DNA of 64,000 bases from Rhizobium sp. BT04 (GCF_030053135.1 NZ_CP125652.1:1364001-1428000); one strand, 5' to 3'; positions 26,511 through 34,576 are shown, counted from the first letter of the stretch. A program made the numbers and translations. The notes: a model not told the origin generated them from the letters alone.

Positions 26511-26549
26511 AAGGATATTTTTTATCCATAAGGATATCAAATATCCTTA
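26511..26549. promoter_or_regulatory. Palindromic operator pair upstream of the AhpD-like gene (candidate Rrf2 site)
   Basis: TAAGGATAT-CAA-ATATCCTTA (26529-26549) is a perfect 9+3+9 inverted repeat 18 bp before the AhpD-like gene. A weaker neighbour, AAGGATA-TTTTT-TATCC, lies at 26511-26527. The same AAGGATAT-N3-ATATCC pattern is at 30523-30541 in front of the Rrf2 gene, which points to that regulator. Confidence 0.7.
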
Positions 26550-26566
26550 ATTAGAGGAGAGATGAC

Positions 26567-27046
26567 ATGAGCCAGAGATTGAACTACGCCCAGCAGTCCC
26601 CCGAGCTTTTCAAGAAGTTCATGGAATTCAGCATGGCGTTAAAGAGCAGCGTAATCGACGACAAGCTTCAGGCCCTCATCGAGATCCGCGCTTCGCAGAT
26701 CAACGGATGCGGCTTTTGCCTCGACATGCACGTGAAGCAGGCGAAGATCTTCGGCGAGAGCGAATTGCGGCTCCATCACGTCGCCATCTGGCGGGAATCG
26801 AACCTGTTCATCCCCCGCGAGCGTGCCGCCCTTGCCTGGACGGAAGCCCTGACAAAGCTGGCCGAAGGCGGCATTCCCGATGAGATCTACGAACGGGTTC
26901 GCGGCCAGCTTTCCGAAAAGGAAATCTCCGACCTGACCTTCGTCGTCATGGCGATCAACGCCTGGAACCGCGTCAATGTCGGCTTCAAGACTGTCCCCGG
27001 CTCAGCCGATAAGGCTTACGGCCTCGACAAAGCCGGCCTGAACTGA
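26567..27046 (+). CDS. AhpD-like/carboxymuconolactone decarboxylase-family protein
   Basis: A 159-residue all-helical CMD-fold protein. The redox motif CGFC followed by LDMHVKQ near residues 50-60 is the CxxC-x3-H type seen in AhpD-like peroxidase-associated proteins rather than true decarboxylases. Strong RBS GAGGAGA. It is the first gene of a run of four same-strand genes (AhpD-like, NmrA-like, cupin, MscS-cNMP) and has a double AAGGATAT palindrome in its promoter. A role in reactive-species or quinone detoxification is inferred. Confidence 0.92.
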   Translation: MSQRLNYAQQSPELFKKFMEFSMALKSSVIDDKLQALIEIRASQINGCGFCLDMHVKQAKIFGESELRLHHVAIWRESNLFIPRERAALAWTEALTKLAEGGIPDEIYERVRGQLSEKEISDLTFVVMAINAWNRVNVGFKTVPGSADKAYGLDKAGLN

Positions 27047-27114
27047 TCCTCGCAATTCATTGAGAAGATTCAACTTTGACGCCGCCGTACCCCGGCAGCG
27101 AACGGAGATCTGTT

Positions 27115-27870
27115 ATGAAAATCGTTGTCATCGGCGGAACCGGCCTCATCGGTTCGAAGACTGTCGAACGCCTGCGCAAGCGCGGCCATGAAGTGATTGC
27201 CGCCTCGCCCAACTCCGGCGTCAACACGATCACCGGAGAAGGGCTGGCAGAGGCGCTCGCAGGCGCCGAAGTCGTGCTCGACCTTGCCAATTCGCCGTCC
27301 TTCGAGGACAAGGCGGTGCTCGAATTCTTCGAGACTTCGGGCCGCAATCTTCTCGCCGCCGAAAAAGTTGCCGGCGTGAAGCACCATATCGCGCTCTCCG
27401 TCGTCGGCACCGAGCGCCTGCAGGAGAGCGGCTATTTCCGCGGCAAGCTCGCCCAGGAAAAGCTGATCAAGGCGTCGGGCATTCCCTATACGATCGTGCA
27501 TTCGACGCAGTTCATGGAATTCCTGAACGGTATCGCCCAATCCGGCACCGTCGGCCAGACGGTCATTCTGTCGCCGGCCTATGTGCAGCCGATCGCCTCC
27601 GACGACGTCGCCGACGCCATGGCTGAGGTGGCGCTCGCACCGCCTGCCAACGCGACGGTCGAGATATCAGGCCCGGAACGGGCTCGTCTCAGCGAACTCG
27701 TGGCCCGGTATCTGAAGGCCATGAAAGACCCGAGGACCGTCGAGGCCGATGTCGAGGCGAGATATTTCGGCGCAAGGCTGAACGACCGGTCGCTCGTCTC
27801 CGACGGCAACCCACGGCTCGGATCGATAACCTTCGAAGAGTGGTTCGCAAAGTCCGCCCAGCCGAAGTGA
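27115..27870 (+). CDS. NmrA-like NAD(P)-binding oxidoreductase
   Basis: A 251-residue atypical SDR with the Rossmann loop MKIVVIGGTGLIGSKTVERL. KHHIALSVVGTERLQESGYF near residue 90 and the lysine in KLAQEKLIKASGIPYTIVHS match NAD(P)-binding NmrA-like proteins. ATG 27115 follows GGAGATCTGTT. The reaction is not known. It sits 68 bp after the AhpD-like gene, so it is probably co-transcribed and part of the same stress response. Confidence 0.9.
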   Translation: MKIVVIGGTGLIGSKTVERLRKRGHEVIAASPNSGVNTITGEGLAEALAGAEVVLDLANSPSFEDKAVLEFFETSGRNLLAAEKVAGVKHHIALSVVGTERLQESGYFRGKLAQEKLIKASGIPYTIVHSTQFMEFLNGIAQSGTVGQTVILSPAYVQPIASDDVADAMAEVALAPPANATVEISGPERARLSELVARYLKAMKDPRTVEADVEARYFGARLNDRSLVSDGNPRLGSITFEEWFAKSAQPK

Positions 27871-27936
27871 CTGGCTTGCTCTCAGGACGCGGCGGCTTGA
27901 GCGCGTCCTCTCCACCCCAGCAACATGGAGATTCCC

Positions 27937-28353
27937 ATGATCAGAAAATCAGTCGTCGCCGCCGCTCTCGCCTTTCTGGCCGTCACCGGCGCCAGCGCCC
28001 ACGACAGCAGCAAGTCCGCCAAGGTAACGCTCGTCTATCAGCACGAGCTACCGAACGTGCCGGGCAAGAGCATCAAGGGCGTGCTGGTCGAATACGGACC
28101 CGGCGGCTTCTCCGAAGGCCACACCCATCCGGACTCCGCCTTCATCTACGCCACGGTGCTCGAAGGGTCGATCCGCAGCCAGGTCAATGACGGCCCGGTC
28201 AAGGTCTATAAGGCCGGGGAGAACTTCTCCGAAATGCCGGGCGACCGCCATGGCGTCAGCGCCAATGGCAGCGAGACTGAGCCCGCCCGTCTGCTCGCCG
28301 TTTTCGTCGTCGACACCGACCAGAAAGAGCTGACCTATCCGCTCCAGAACTGA
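27937..28353 (+). CDS. Exported cupin-domain protein
   Basis: A 138-residue single-domain cupin with a signal peptide (MIRKSVVAAALAFLAVTGAS, cleavage near SA-HD). The metal-binding cupin motif 1 is visible as GGFSEGHTHPDSAFIYATVLEG (only part quoted; G-H-T-H about residue 68) and motif 2 as PGDRHGVSANGS with a single histidine. Periplasmic location is inferred. The ATG at 27925 encodes the SD-like GGAGATTCCC, so 27937 is preferred. Third gene of the Rrf2-flanked cluster. Confidence 0.88.
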   Translation: MIRKSVVAAALAFLAVTGASAHDSSKSAKVTLVYQHELPNVPGKSIKGVLVEYGPGGFSEGHTHPDSAFIYATVLEGSIRSQVNDGPVKVYKAGENFSEMPGDRHGVSANGSETEPARLLAVFVVDTDQKELTYPLQN

Positions 28354-28450
28354 CAGTTCACTGCTGCCGTTCGCGCGAAGCTCCGATGCTTGCGCGGGCG
28401 GCCGAGATGCTGAATCATGTGCCGCCCGCCCCTTCCGGAGACAAAGAGAG

Positions 28451-29932
28451 ATGATCTACGACGTGTTCTTCGGCAAGCCTCTGATATCGCTCATAACAGT
28501 CGGCTTCGCCGGCATCATCGTCTGGCATCTGCTTTCCCGCCAGCGGCCGACGACGCGACTGGTGGTGCAGATCCTGTTCTTTGGTGTGATGACGCTGATC
28601 CTCGTCGGCAGCGGCATCGAACCCCACCGGTTTCAGGAATATCAATCGGAAGATCCGCAGGCCTTACTCGTCGTTCTCGCAAAATCGCTCTGGTGGGTTC
28701 ACCTGGCATGGGCCGTCATCGGTTTCATCAGGCTGTATCTGGTGCTGGAGGGCAGCCCGCGGGAGGCCCGCCTCCTCCAGGATCTCGTCATCGGCGTCGT
28801 CTATATCGGCATGGCGCTCTCGATCCTTGCCTTCGTCTTCGGCGTGCCGATCGGCACCCTCGTTGCGACCTCGGGCGTGGTCGCCATCATTCTCGGTCTC
28901 GCGCTCCAGAACACGCTCGCCGACGTCTTCTCCGGCATCGCGCTGACCCTCGGCCGGCCCTATGTCATCGGCGACTGGATCCTTCTCAGCGACGGTACGG
29001 AGGGACGGGTCGTCGAAAGCAACTGGCGCGCGGCGCACATCCTGACCAGCGCCAACAATATCGTCGTCCTGCCGAACAGTTTTCTGGCAAAGCTCGGCCT
29101 GACCAATATCAGCCGGCCGGACGAGAGCCATCTTTTGACCCTCACCATCCGCATCGCCCCGACGCGGATGCCGGCATCGGTCCGGCGCATCATGGTAACG
29201 GCGCTTGCAAGCTGCAATTCGATCGTGCGCGAGCCGCCGCCGGTCGTGGCGCTGAAGGGGCTCGATGCCACCGCGCTTGAGGTCGAGCTGCAGTTCCGGG
29301 TGAAGAGCCCCAGCCAGCGTGTGCCGGCGCGAAACGAGGTGCTGGATCTCGTCTATCGCCACTGCAAATCGGCCGGCCTGCTTATCGCCGTTCCGGCGTC
29401 CGCGACAATCCTGACGGCTGATCTGCCGTCCGAAGAGACCGCGCAACCGCCCAGCGTGACGCCGATTGCGCTGATCGAGGCCATTCCGATCTTTGCGACG
29501 CTGACATCAGATGAAAAGCGCAAGCTCGCCGAGACCACCGCTGTGCGAGAATTCCGCAAGGGCGATGTCATCGTGCGGGAGGGCGAAATGCTTCCCTCAC
29601 TGATGATGGTGCGGGCCGGCATCATCGCGGCGCGGCACGGCGAGGAAGAGCGCGGACGGCTGGCGCCGGGTGATTTTTTCGGAGAGACCGGCCTGCTGGC
29701 GGGCATGCAGGAAGTCTGCACCCTGGAGGCTCTGACCCCTGTGATCACCTATGAAATCAATCAGGAGGCCTTCGCGCCGCTGCTGAATGAGCGTCCGGCG
29801 CTGGCTGAAGAAATCGCCGAAGACCTCGCCGGTCGCGCCGAGCGCTTCCGCGACGGCGGCGCCCTGCCCCCGGAACACGGCCACAACGCGCGCGCCATTC
29901 TGAAAACCATCAGGACCATCTTCAGGGCCTAG
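28451..29932 (+). CDS. MscS-type channel with C-terminal cyclic-nucleotide-binding domain
   Basis: A 493-residue inner-membrane protein. Four hydrophobic segments lie at about 10-28, 37-55, 72-97 and 110-130, followed by the MscS pore helix (GVVAIILGLALQNTLADVFS, 142-161) and beta domain (GRPYVIGDWILL). Residues ~345-470 form a CNB domain (FRKGDVIVREGE; GDFFGETGLL at 408-416). The Arg-Ser/Thr-Ala normally following the GE-x-x-LL phosphate-binding loop is replaced by MQEVCTLEA, so cyclic nucleotide binding is doubtful. It resembles bCNG proteins. It ends the Rrf2-flanked cluster. Confidence 0.9.
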   Translation: MIYDVFFGKPLISLITVGFAGIIVWHLLSRQRPTTRLVVQILFFGVMTLILVGSGIEPHRFQEYQSEDPQALLVVLAKSLWWVHLAWAVIGFIRLYLVLEGSPREARLLQDLVIGVVYIGMALSILAFVFGVPIGTLVATSGVVAIILGLALQNTLADVFSGIALTLGRPYVIGDWILLSDGTEGRVVESNWRAAHILTSANNIVVLPNSFLAKLGLTNISRPDESHLLTLTIRIAPTRMPASVRRIMVTALASCNSIVREPPPVVALKGLDATALEVELQFRVKSPSQRVPARNEVLDLVYRHCKSAGLLIAVPASATILTADLPSEETAQPPSVTPIALIEAIPIFATLTSDEKRKLAETTAVREFRKGDVIVREGEMLPSLMMVRAGIIAARHGEEERGRLAPGDFFGETGLLAGMQEVCTLEALTPVITYEINQEAFAPLLNERPALAEEIAEDLAGRAERFRDGGALPPEHGHNARAILKTIRTIFRA

Positions 29933-29994
29933 ACCTTCCTAGCAAAAAGTGTGCAGCGGTTTGCGTCCGGAATTGCGCAAACCAAAAGGCGAAA

Positions 29995-30483
29995 TCAGCC
30001 GGCGCGCTTGAGGACCCATTGGAACGTACTTTGCCAAATGTCGGCCGGGACCTCCTCCGACAAGGTGCCGACGAGATCCGCAAGCTGGACGCGCCGCAGC
30101 GTATTCCGCCAAGCCTCGTCGGCTTCCCACATGACGCGCGCGACCGCGCAAGGCTTGCTGTCGCAATATCCGGCTGGCCGGCATGGATTGTTCTCACGAA
30201 TATTTGTGCAGGTGAAGCTGCGCGCCTTTCCCTCGACCGCCTCGACGATGTCGAGAAAATTGATCTCCGAAGCCCCCCTCGCAAGCCTGTAGCCGCCGCT
30301 CGGGCCAAGCGTGGTCTCGACGAGCGACGCTTGCGAAAGGCTCTGCAGCGCCTTGGAAAGATATTCCTTCGGCAGGCCATGAAGCTCTGCGAGCGCCTTG
30401 GTGGAGAGATACCTGCCCTCGGGCAGGCCCGCGAGAATGGCACAGCAGTGCAGCGCCCACTCGACCTGGCTTTTCAGGATCAT
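29995..30483 (-). CDS. Rrf2-family regulator with four cysteines
   Basis: A 162-residue Rrf2 protein: winged helix (MILKSQVEWALHCCAILAGL; YLSTKALAELHGLPKEYLSK; LGPSGGYRLAR) and C-terminal cysteines C92, C101, C107 and C112 (TCTNIRENNPCRPAGYCDSK, then PC). IscR and NsrR use three cysteines to hold an Fe-S cluster; here four could hold a cluster or serve as a thiol switch. An AAGGATAT-ATG-ATATCC palindrome lies 40 bp upstream of its own start, and the same motif precedes the AhpD-like gene, so autoregulation plus control of the four-gene cluster is likely. Confidence 0.92.
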   Translation of the reverse strand: MILKSQVEWALHCCAILAGLPEGRYLSTKALAELHGLPKEYLSKALQSLSQASLVETTLGPSGGYRLARGASEINFLDIVEAVEGKARSFTCTNIRENNPCRPAGYCDSKPCAVARVMWEADEAWRNTLRRVQLADLVGTLSEEVPADIWQSTFQWVLKRAG

Positions 30484-30522
30484 TCAGCAACTCACATGAT
30501 GGCTGGTTCTGGGAATGAAATT

Positions 30523-30541
30523 AAGGATATATGATATCCAC
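30523..30541. promoter_or_regulatory. Candidate Rrf2 autoregulatory site
   Basis: AAGGATAT-ATG-ATATCC (30523-30539), 40 bp upstream of the rrf2 start, shares both arms and spacer length with the perfect palindrome at 26529-26549. Confidence 0.65.
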
Positions 30542-30652
30542 AAATCGAGTGGATGTAAATGATTTGCAAAATTAGCGCTCGTCCTCTCTCCGGCCTCATC
30601 CTGAGGCGCCCCGAAGGACGGGGCTGGCCACTGGCGCTGGACCCGGCAAATC

Positions 30653-30735
30653 TGCATGCAGCAGGCACGCGCCCCGCCACCCGCTCTCGTGGTTCGAGAC
30701 GGCCCTGCGGGCCTCCTCGCCATGAGGGCTGATCG
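30653..30735 (-). repeat. Dispersed intergenic repeat, copy 2
   Basis: It is the reverse complement of the repeat at 12951-13028, including GGCCCTGCGGGCCTCCTCGC and the flanking GCATGCAGCAGGCACGC. Just before it, CCTCATCCTGAGGCGCC (30597 on) resembles the element at 10622. It fills the 320-bp gap between rrf2 and the COG4315 gene. Confidence 0.8.
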
Positions 30736-30784
30736 GTGTACTTGCCGCAACGCACCGTTGCCGCGACAAAACTTTCTCTGTGAC

Positions 30785-30811
30785 GGGAATAAAATCGCCT
30801 CCGCCCGTGTC
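30785..30811 (+). promoter_or_regulatory. Possible ECF-type promoter
   Basis: GGGAAT (30785-30790), 15 bp, then CGTGTC (30806-30811), 49 bp before the COG4315 gene. This resembles the GGAAC/CGTC pattern read by many ECF sigma factors, and an ECF gene is the next-but-one ORF, so autoregulation is plausible. Confidence 0.35.
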
Positions 30812-30859
30812 TCATCTCAGGTATCGCAGCATTGCGTGCCCAACCTGAGGAGAGACATC

Positions 30860-31240
30860 ATGACATCCGTGAAATTCCTGTCCGTCGTAGCGGCAGCCGC
30901 CCTCGCCGCGACCGCTGCTTTCGCCGCCCCTCCCGTCAAGGAAGTCGAATCCGCCAAGGGCAAGGTGCTTGCCGGCGAAAACGGCATGACCCTCTACACC
31001 TTCAAAAAGGATGCCAAGGGCGTTTCCAACTGCAACGACGATTGCGCCAAGAACTGGCCGCCGCTGATGGCGGCTTCCGATGCCAAGGCCGATGGTGCAT
31101 ATTCGATCATCGACCGTAAGGATGGCACGAAGCAATGGGCCAAGAACGGCATGCCGCTCTACTACTGGGTCAAGGACAAGAAGTCCGGCGACATCACCGG
31201 CGACGGCGTCGGCGGCAACTGGGATCTCGCCAAACCTTGA
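30860..31240 (+). CDS. Exported COG4315 (lipoprotein_15 repeat) protein
   Basis: A 126-residue secreted protein. The signal peptide runs MTSVKFLSVVAAAALAATAA with cleavage near FA-AP; there is no lipobox cysteine. The two repeats are GKVLAGENGMTLYTFKKDAK with NCNDDCAKNWPPL, and WAKNGMPLYYWVKDKKSGD, typical of this family of unknown function. The paired cysteines lie in NCNDDCAKNW. ATG 30860 follows GAGGAGA. It is 34 bp ahead of an ECF sigma gene, an arrangement suggesting that it is a member of that sigma factor's regulon. Confidence 0.88.
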   Translation: MTSVKFLSVVAAAALAATAAFAAPPVKEVESAKGKVLAGENGMTLYTFKKDAKGVSNCNDDCAKNWPPLMAASDAKADGAYSIIDRKDGTKQWAKNGMPLYYWVKDKKSGDITGDGVGGNWDLAKP

Positions 31241-31274
31241 TCGCAGGAGCCTTGATCACAAGAGAGCGGCTGGC

Positions 31275-31790
31275 GTGAAAACACCCGCACCCGAAAGTTT
31301 CGAGGGCCAGATCCTGGCCCTCCTGCCCGCGCTCAGGCGCTATTCGCGCAGCCTGACGCGTTCGGATGCCGATGGCGAGGACCTGCTCCAGGATTGCGTC
31401 GAAAAGGTGCTGGCGCGCCGCGGCCAATGGCGCGGCCTCAACCTCCGCGGCTGGGTCCTGACCATCATGACCAATCTCTACCGCAACGGCCGGCGCGGCA
31501 AGGCGCGCGACGGCCTCGTTGAACTCGTCGCCGCGGAGGATATCGCCGCACCCGAACCGCCGGCCGATCCGCTGGAGCGCGCGCGGCTCGACGACGCGCT
31601 GAACAGCCTCTCGGAGGAGCACCGCGCCGTGCTGATGCTCGTGGTCATTGAGGGATACACTTACGGCGAAGTTGCCGCAGCCCTCGATATCCCGATCGGC
31701 ACCGTCATGTCCCGCCTGTCGCGCGCCCGCCAGCGCGTCACGGAGCGGCTGAAGGCCGACAACGTCATTACGCTTCGGAGACCGAAATGA
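31275..31790 (+). CDS. ECF RNA polymerase sigma factor
   Basis: A 171-residue ECF sigma factor. Region 2 contains LLPALRRYSRSLTRSDADGE and DLLQDCVEKVLAR; region 4 contains LSEEHRAVLMLVVIEGYTYG followed by EVAAALDIPIGTVMSRLSRA. The GTG at 31275 gives the right length. Its stop overlaps the downstream start by 4 bp (ATGA), so it is tightly coupled to the anti-sigma gene. Signal and regulon are unknown; the COG4315 gene upstream is the best candidate target. Confidence 0.93.
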   Translation: MKTPAPESFEGQILALLPALRRYSRSLTRSDADGEDLLQDCVEKVLARRGQWRGLNLRGWVLTIMTNLYRNGRRGKARDGLVELVAAEDIAAPEPPADPLERARLDDALNSLSEEHRAVLMLVVIEGYTYGEVAAALDIPIGTVMSRLSRARQRVTERLKADNVITLRRPK

Positions 31791-32569
31791 ACGAAGCCAA
31801 CCCGATCGTCACCGAAGCCGATCTCCACGCCTATGCCGACGGCCAGCTGCCGGAATCGGCGCGTGCCCGCATCGAGGCTTATCTTGCCGACAATCCCGAC
31901 GAGGCGGAGATGGTCGCCGAATGGCAGGCGCAGAACACAAGCATCCGCTCCCTTTTTGCCGGTTACGAGAAGGCCAAGGAAACCGATGCCTTGCTCGTCG
32001 CGCCCCCGCGCGCGGTCTCGCCAACCGCAAAAGGCTGGGCGGTTGCCGCCGCGGCTCTCCTCGTCTTCGCGCTCGGCGCCGTCAGCGGCCATTATGGCAC
32101 CGCACTTCTGGAAGAGCCGGAGCTGCAGCTTGCCAGCTCCGAAACCCTGCCGAAGCAGGCCGAGACCGCCTTCACCGTCTATGCTGCCGAGGTCCGCCAC
32201 CCCGTCGAGGTCTTCGCCGATGAGGAGGCGCATCTTGCCACCTGGCTCGGCAAGCGACTGGCGATCGAAAACCTCAAGATCCCGAACCTGCAGCCGCTCG
32301 GCTTCAAGCTGGTCGGAGGCCGCCTGCTGCCGGTCGACGGCAGGCCGGGGGCGATGTTCATGTACGAAAACCAGTCCGGCGAGCGCCTGACCGTCATGGT
32401 CGGCCGCAATAGGGAAAACCGCACCACGAGCTTCCGCTTCGCCTCGTCGGGCAATCTCGAAACCTTTTACTGGATCGACGGCGAACTCGGCTACGCCGTC
32501 ACCGGCGAAATCTCGCGCGAGACGCTGCGAGGGGTGGCCGAGGAGTGCTATCGGCAATTCCCGTCGTGA
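31787..32569 (+). CDS. Membrane anti-sigma factor
   Basis: A 260-residue protein with a short N-terminal anti-sigma domain (VTEADLHAYADGQLPESARA, then RIEAYLADNPDEAEMV), one transmembrane segment at about residues 83-103 ([20 protein letters not shown]), and a periplasmic domain. The zinc-binding HxxxCxxC of ZAS anti-sigmas is absent. Translationally coupled to the ECF gene. The C-terminal domain would sense an envelope signal; nature unknown. Confidence 0.9.
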   Translation: MNEANPIVTEADLHAYADGQLPESARARIEAYLADNPDEAEMVAEWQAQNTSIRSLFAGYEKAKETDALLVAPPRAVSPTAKGWAVAAAALLVFALGAVSGHYGTALLEEPELQLASSETLPKQAETAFTVYAAEVRHPVEVFADEEAHLATWLGKRLAIENLKIPNLQPLGFKLVGGRLLPVDGRPGAMFMYENQSGERLTVMVGRNRENRTTSFRFASSGNLETFYWIDGELGYAVTGEISRETLRGVAEECYRQFPS

Positions 32570-32573
32570 GCGA

Positions 32574-32963
32574 TCAGCGCAGCGGATCGTTGCCAAGCTC
32601 GATCGGCTTGCCATGCGGCGTCGCCTCGGCGGCCCGCTGCCAGCTTTTCTGCAGGGCGAGGATGGCGGAGGCATCCGCCACGCCGCGACTGACGAGCAGA
32701 TCCGAAAGCGCCTCCACCCAGCAGTCGAAATAGTCGCTGCCGTCTTCGGCCCGGCCAGGCCTGTGCAACGCCGTCGAAAGCGCCGCAGCCCATTCGCTCC
32801 AGGTGAAGACACCCTTTTCGTGCAGATGCACTGTCATGGCGAAGGCTTCGGCAGCCCAGGGTTCCGGGAAGACGGGATCACCCGCCGGCGACTTCGGCAG
32901 GCCCGGTGATTGCGAGAGCTGCGAGGGGGTTTCACACAGGCTCAAGATAGCTCTCCCACGCAT
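32574..32963 (-). CDS. Nitrile hydratase accessory protein (P14K/activator type)
   Basis: A 129-residue protein of the nitrile hydratase accessory family, similar to the N-terminal half of the beta subunit: FPEPWAAEAFAMTVHLHEKG, VFTWSEWAAALSTAL, DYFDCWVEALSDLLVSRGVA. In cobalt-type systems such proteins carry the alpha subunit during metal insertion (self-subunit swapping). ATG 32963 overlaps nthB by 32 bp; TTG 32945 with GGGAG upstream is an equally good start. Last gene of the nthA-nthB-accessory operon. Confidence 0.88.
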   Translation of the reverse strand: MRGRAILSLCETPSQLSQSPGLPKSPAGDPVFPEPWAAEAFAMTVHLHEKGVFTWSEWAAALSTALHRPGRAEDGSDYFDCWVEALSDLLVSRGVADASAILALQKSWQRAAEATPHGKPIELGNDPLR

Positions 32964-33591
32964 CGATGGAGACCGTCAGCGACGGGTCCGCGCCCTCGCC
33001 CCAGATCTCGCCGCCGTCGAAGACAACGGTATAGAGCCATTGCGGGTTCTCGCCCTTGCCATGCGCATTATCGTCGGGAAAGACAAACGAACCCTGCACC
33101 GCCTCGACCTTGCCGGTCTTGGCGCGGGCATAACGCGGCAGCCGCGTATGGGTCACCGGATTGAAATTCTTGGTCTTCACGCGTTCGCCGACCGCGAAGA
33201 GCGCCGCGGTGTCAACAGGACGATCGCAAGGCCCACCCTTTGCCAGAGCGGCAGGCACCATGTCCGCCTTCAGCACCCGCTTCGGCACGGCGCCACCTTG
33301 CAGCTTCCGCCCGGACGAGAGTTCCTCGCGCGTCGCAAAACCATGCCGCTCGAGCAGCTTGTAGATGCCGCGGATCCAGATCTCGTAATAGCTGGCGGCG
33401 AGGTAATCGGCCGGCGGGATATTCTCACGCGCGTGGCGACTTTCATCGATCGTCCAGGCGCCGAAAGCGCCACAGGAAAGCGTGATGCCGAGCGCCCGCT
33501 TTTCCCATTCGGCATGGAAACAGGGCTCGTCCTTTTCGGGCGCGACAGGCCCGAAGCCCATCTGGCCGCCGAGATCATGCGGTCCGTTCAT
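32932..33591 (-). CDS. nthB: Nitrile hydratase beta subunit
   Basis: A 219-residue subunit starting [16 protein letters not shown], the standard beta-subunit start. It has [13 protein letters not shown] near residue 27, a [13 protein letters not shown] helix, [24 protein letters not shown] sequence (read here as [20 protein letters not shown]) and the C-terminal SH3-like barrel ending [20 protein letters not shown]. It pairs with the alpha subunit to hydrate nitriles to amides. It overlaps nthA by 4 bp. Confidence 0.95.
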   Translation of the reverse strand: MNGPHDLGGQMGFGPVAPEKDEPCFHAEWEKRALGITLSCGAFGAWTIDESRHARENIPPADYLAASYYEIWIRGIYKLLERHGFATREELSSGRKLQGGAVPKRVLKADMVPAALAKGGPCDRPVDTAALFAVGERVKTKNFNPVTHTRLPRYARAKTGKVEAVQGSFVFPDDNAHGKGENPQWLYTVVFDGGEIWGEGADPSLTVSIDAWESYLEPV

Positions 33592-34250
33592 GGCAGAGCC
33601 TCCGGGCTGCCGGCAGCTGAAATCTTCGAGCTGCCTGCGATCGCCGCGCCGATCATCGCATCGCGGCTGACGAGCCCGGCAAGTGCGGCTTCGTCCATCC
33701 CTTCTGTCCCCGCCGGCCGCTCGGGGATCACGAGATAACGCAGCTCCGCCGTCGAATCCCAGACGCGGATCTTCTTCTCCTCGGGCAGCGTCAGCCCGAA
33801 TTCGGCAAGCACGCCGCGCGGATCGATGACGGCGCGCGAACGATAGGCCGGCGCCTTGTACCAGACCGGCGGCAGCCCGAGCACCGACCAGGGATAACAG
33901 GAGCAGAGCGTGCAGACGATGAGATTGTGGGTCTCAGATGTATTGAAGACGGCGCGCATATGTTCGCCCTGCCGGCCGGTGTAACCGAGACTTGATATCG
34001 CCGCCGTCGCGTCGCGCTTCAGCCACTCGGCGAAATCGGCATCGCTCCAGGCCCTGGCAACGACATGCGCGCCGTTTCTCGGCCCCACCTTGGTCTCATA
34101 GGTCTCGACGATCACATCGATCGCCGCCGGATCAATCAAGCCCTTCTCCGTCAGCAACGTCTCCAGCGCCTTCACGCGCGCCTGCATGTCGGAATAGTGG
34201 TTGTCGTGATGGTGATGATGTTCGTCGTCGTGGTGGTCATGATCGTGCAA
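33588..34250 (-). CDS. nthA: Nitrile hydratase alpha subunit, cobalt type
   Basis: A 220-residue catalytic subunit. The metal claw is CTLCSC (C113, C116, C118) in [20 protein letters not shown]; Thr in the second position marks cobalt rather than iron enzymes. The N-terminus has ten histidines within the first 18 residues ([18 protein letters not shown]), which may help acquire cobalt. The start is probably TTG 34250, 8 bp after GGGAGG; an upstream GTG at 34292 has no RBS. No amidase or nitrilase gene is adjacent. Confidence 0.95.
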   Translation of the reverse strand: MHDHDHHDDEHHHHHDNHYSDMQARVKALETLLTEKGLIDPAAIDVIVETYETKVGPRNGAHVVARAWSDADFAEWLKRDATAAISSLGYTGRQGEHMRAVFNTSETHNLIVCTLCSCYPWSVLGLPPVWYKAPAYRSRAVIDPRGVLAEFGLTLPEEKKIRVWDSTAELRYLVIPERPAGTEGMDEAALAGLVSRDAMIGAAIAGSSKISAAGSPEALP

Positions 34251-34576
34251 GGCAATGTCCTCCCGGTACGGCAGATAAGCGGCTCTCAACACTCTCTGAC
34301 GGAAAAGTAAGCGAGATCCGCGGCTCGCCGCACGGCACGCCCGTCATCGTTGCCCCTTCGCTTACGCTTCGTGCACTCACGGCTTCGCCGCTCGCCCCCT
34401 CATCTACCTTCCGGCATCTTCTCCCCGCTGGGGAGAAGCAGAATCGTGGCAAGGCCTCGCCCTTCTCAAAGCATCGCCCGTGGAAAGCAGCGCAAACTTC
34501 TCCCCTCTTTCTATCACACACAACGCGCCCGCCAAGCCCTCCTATCCCCTTCAAACTTTTCCGCTAATCTCCTGCC
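34251..34576. repeat. Gene-free interval with a palindromic repeat
   Basis: This 326-bp divergent region before nthA and the SDR gene contains a repeat-like block (about 34318-34445) including GCATCTTCTCCCCGCTGGGG followed by AGAAG, a small hairpin. Similar pieces (GGCACCTTCTCCCGGCAAGC) occur at 37940. No gene was recognised. Confidence 0.5.
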
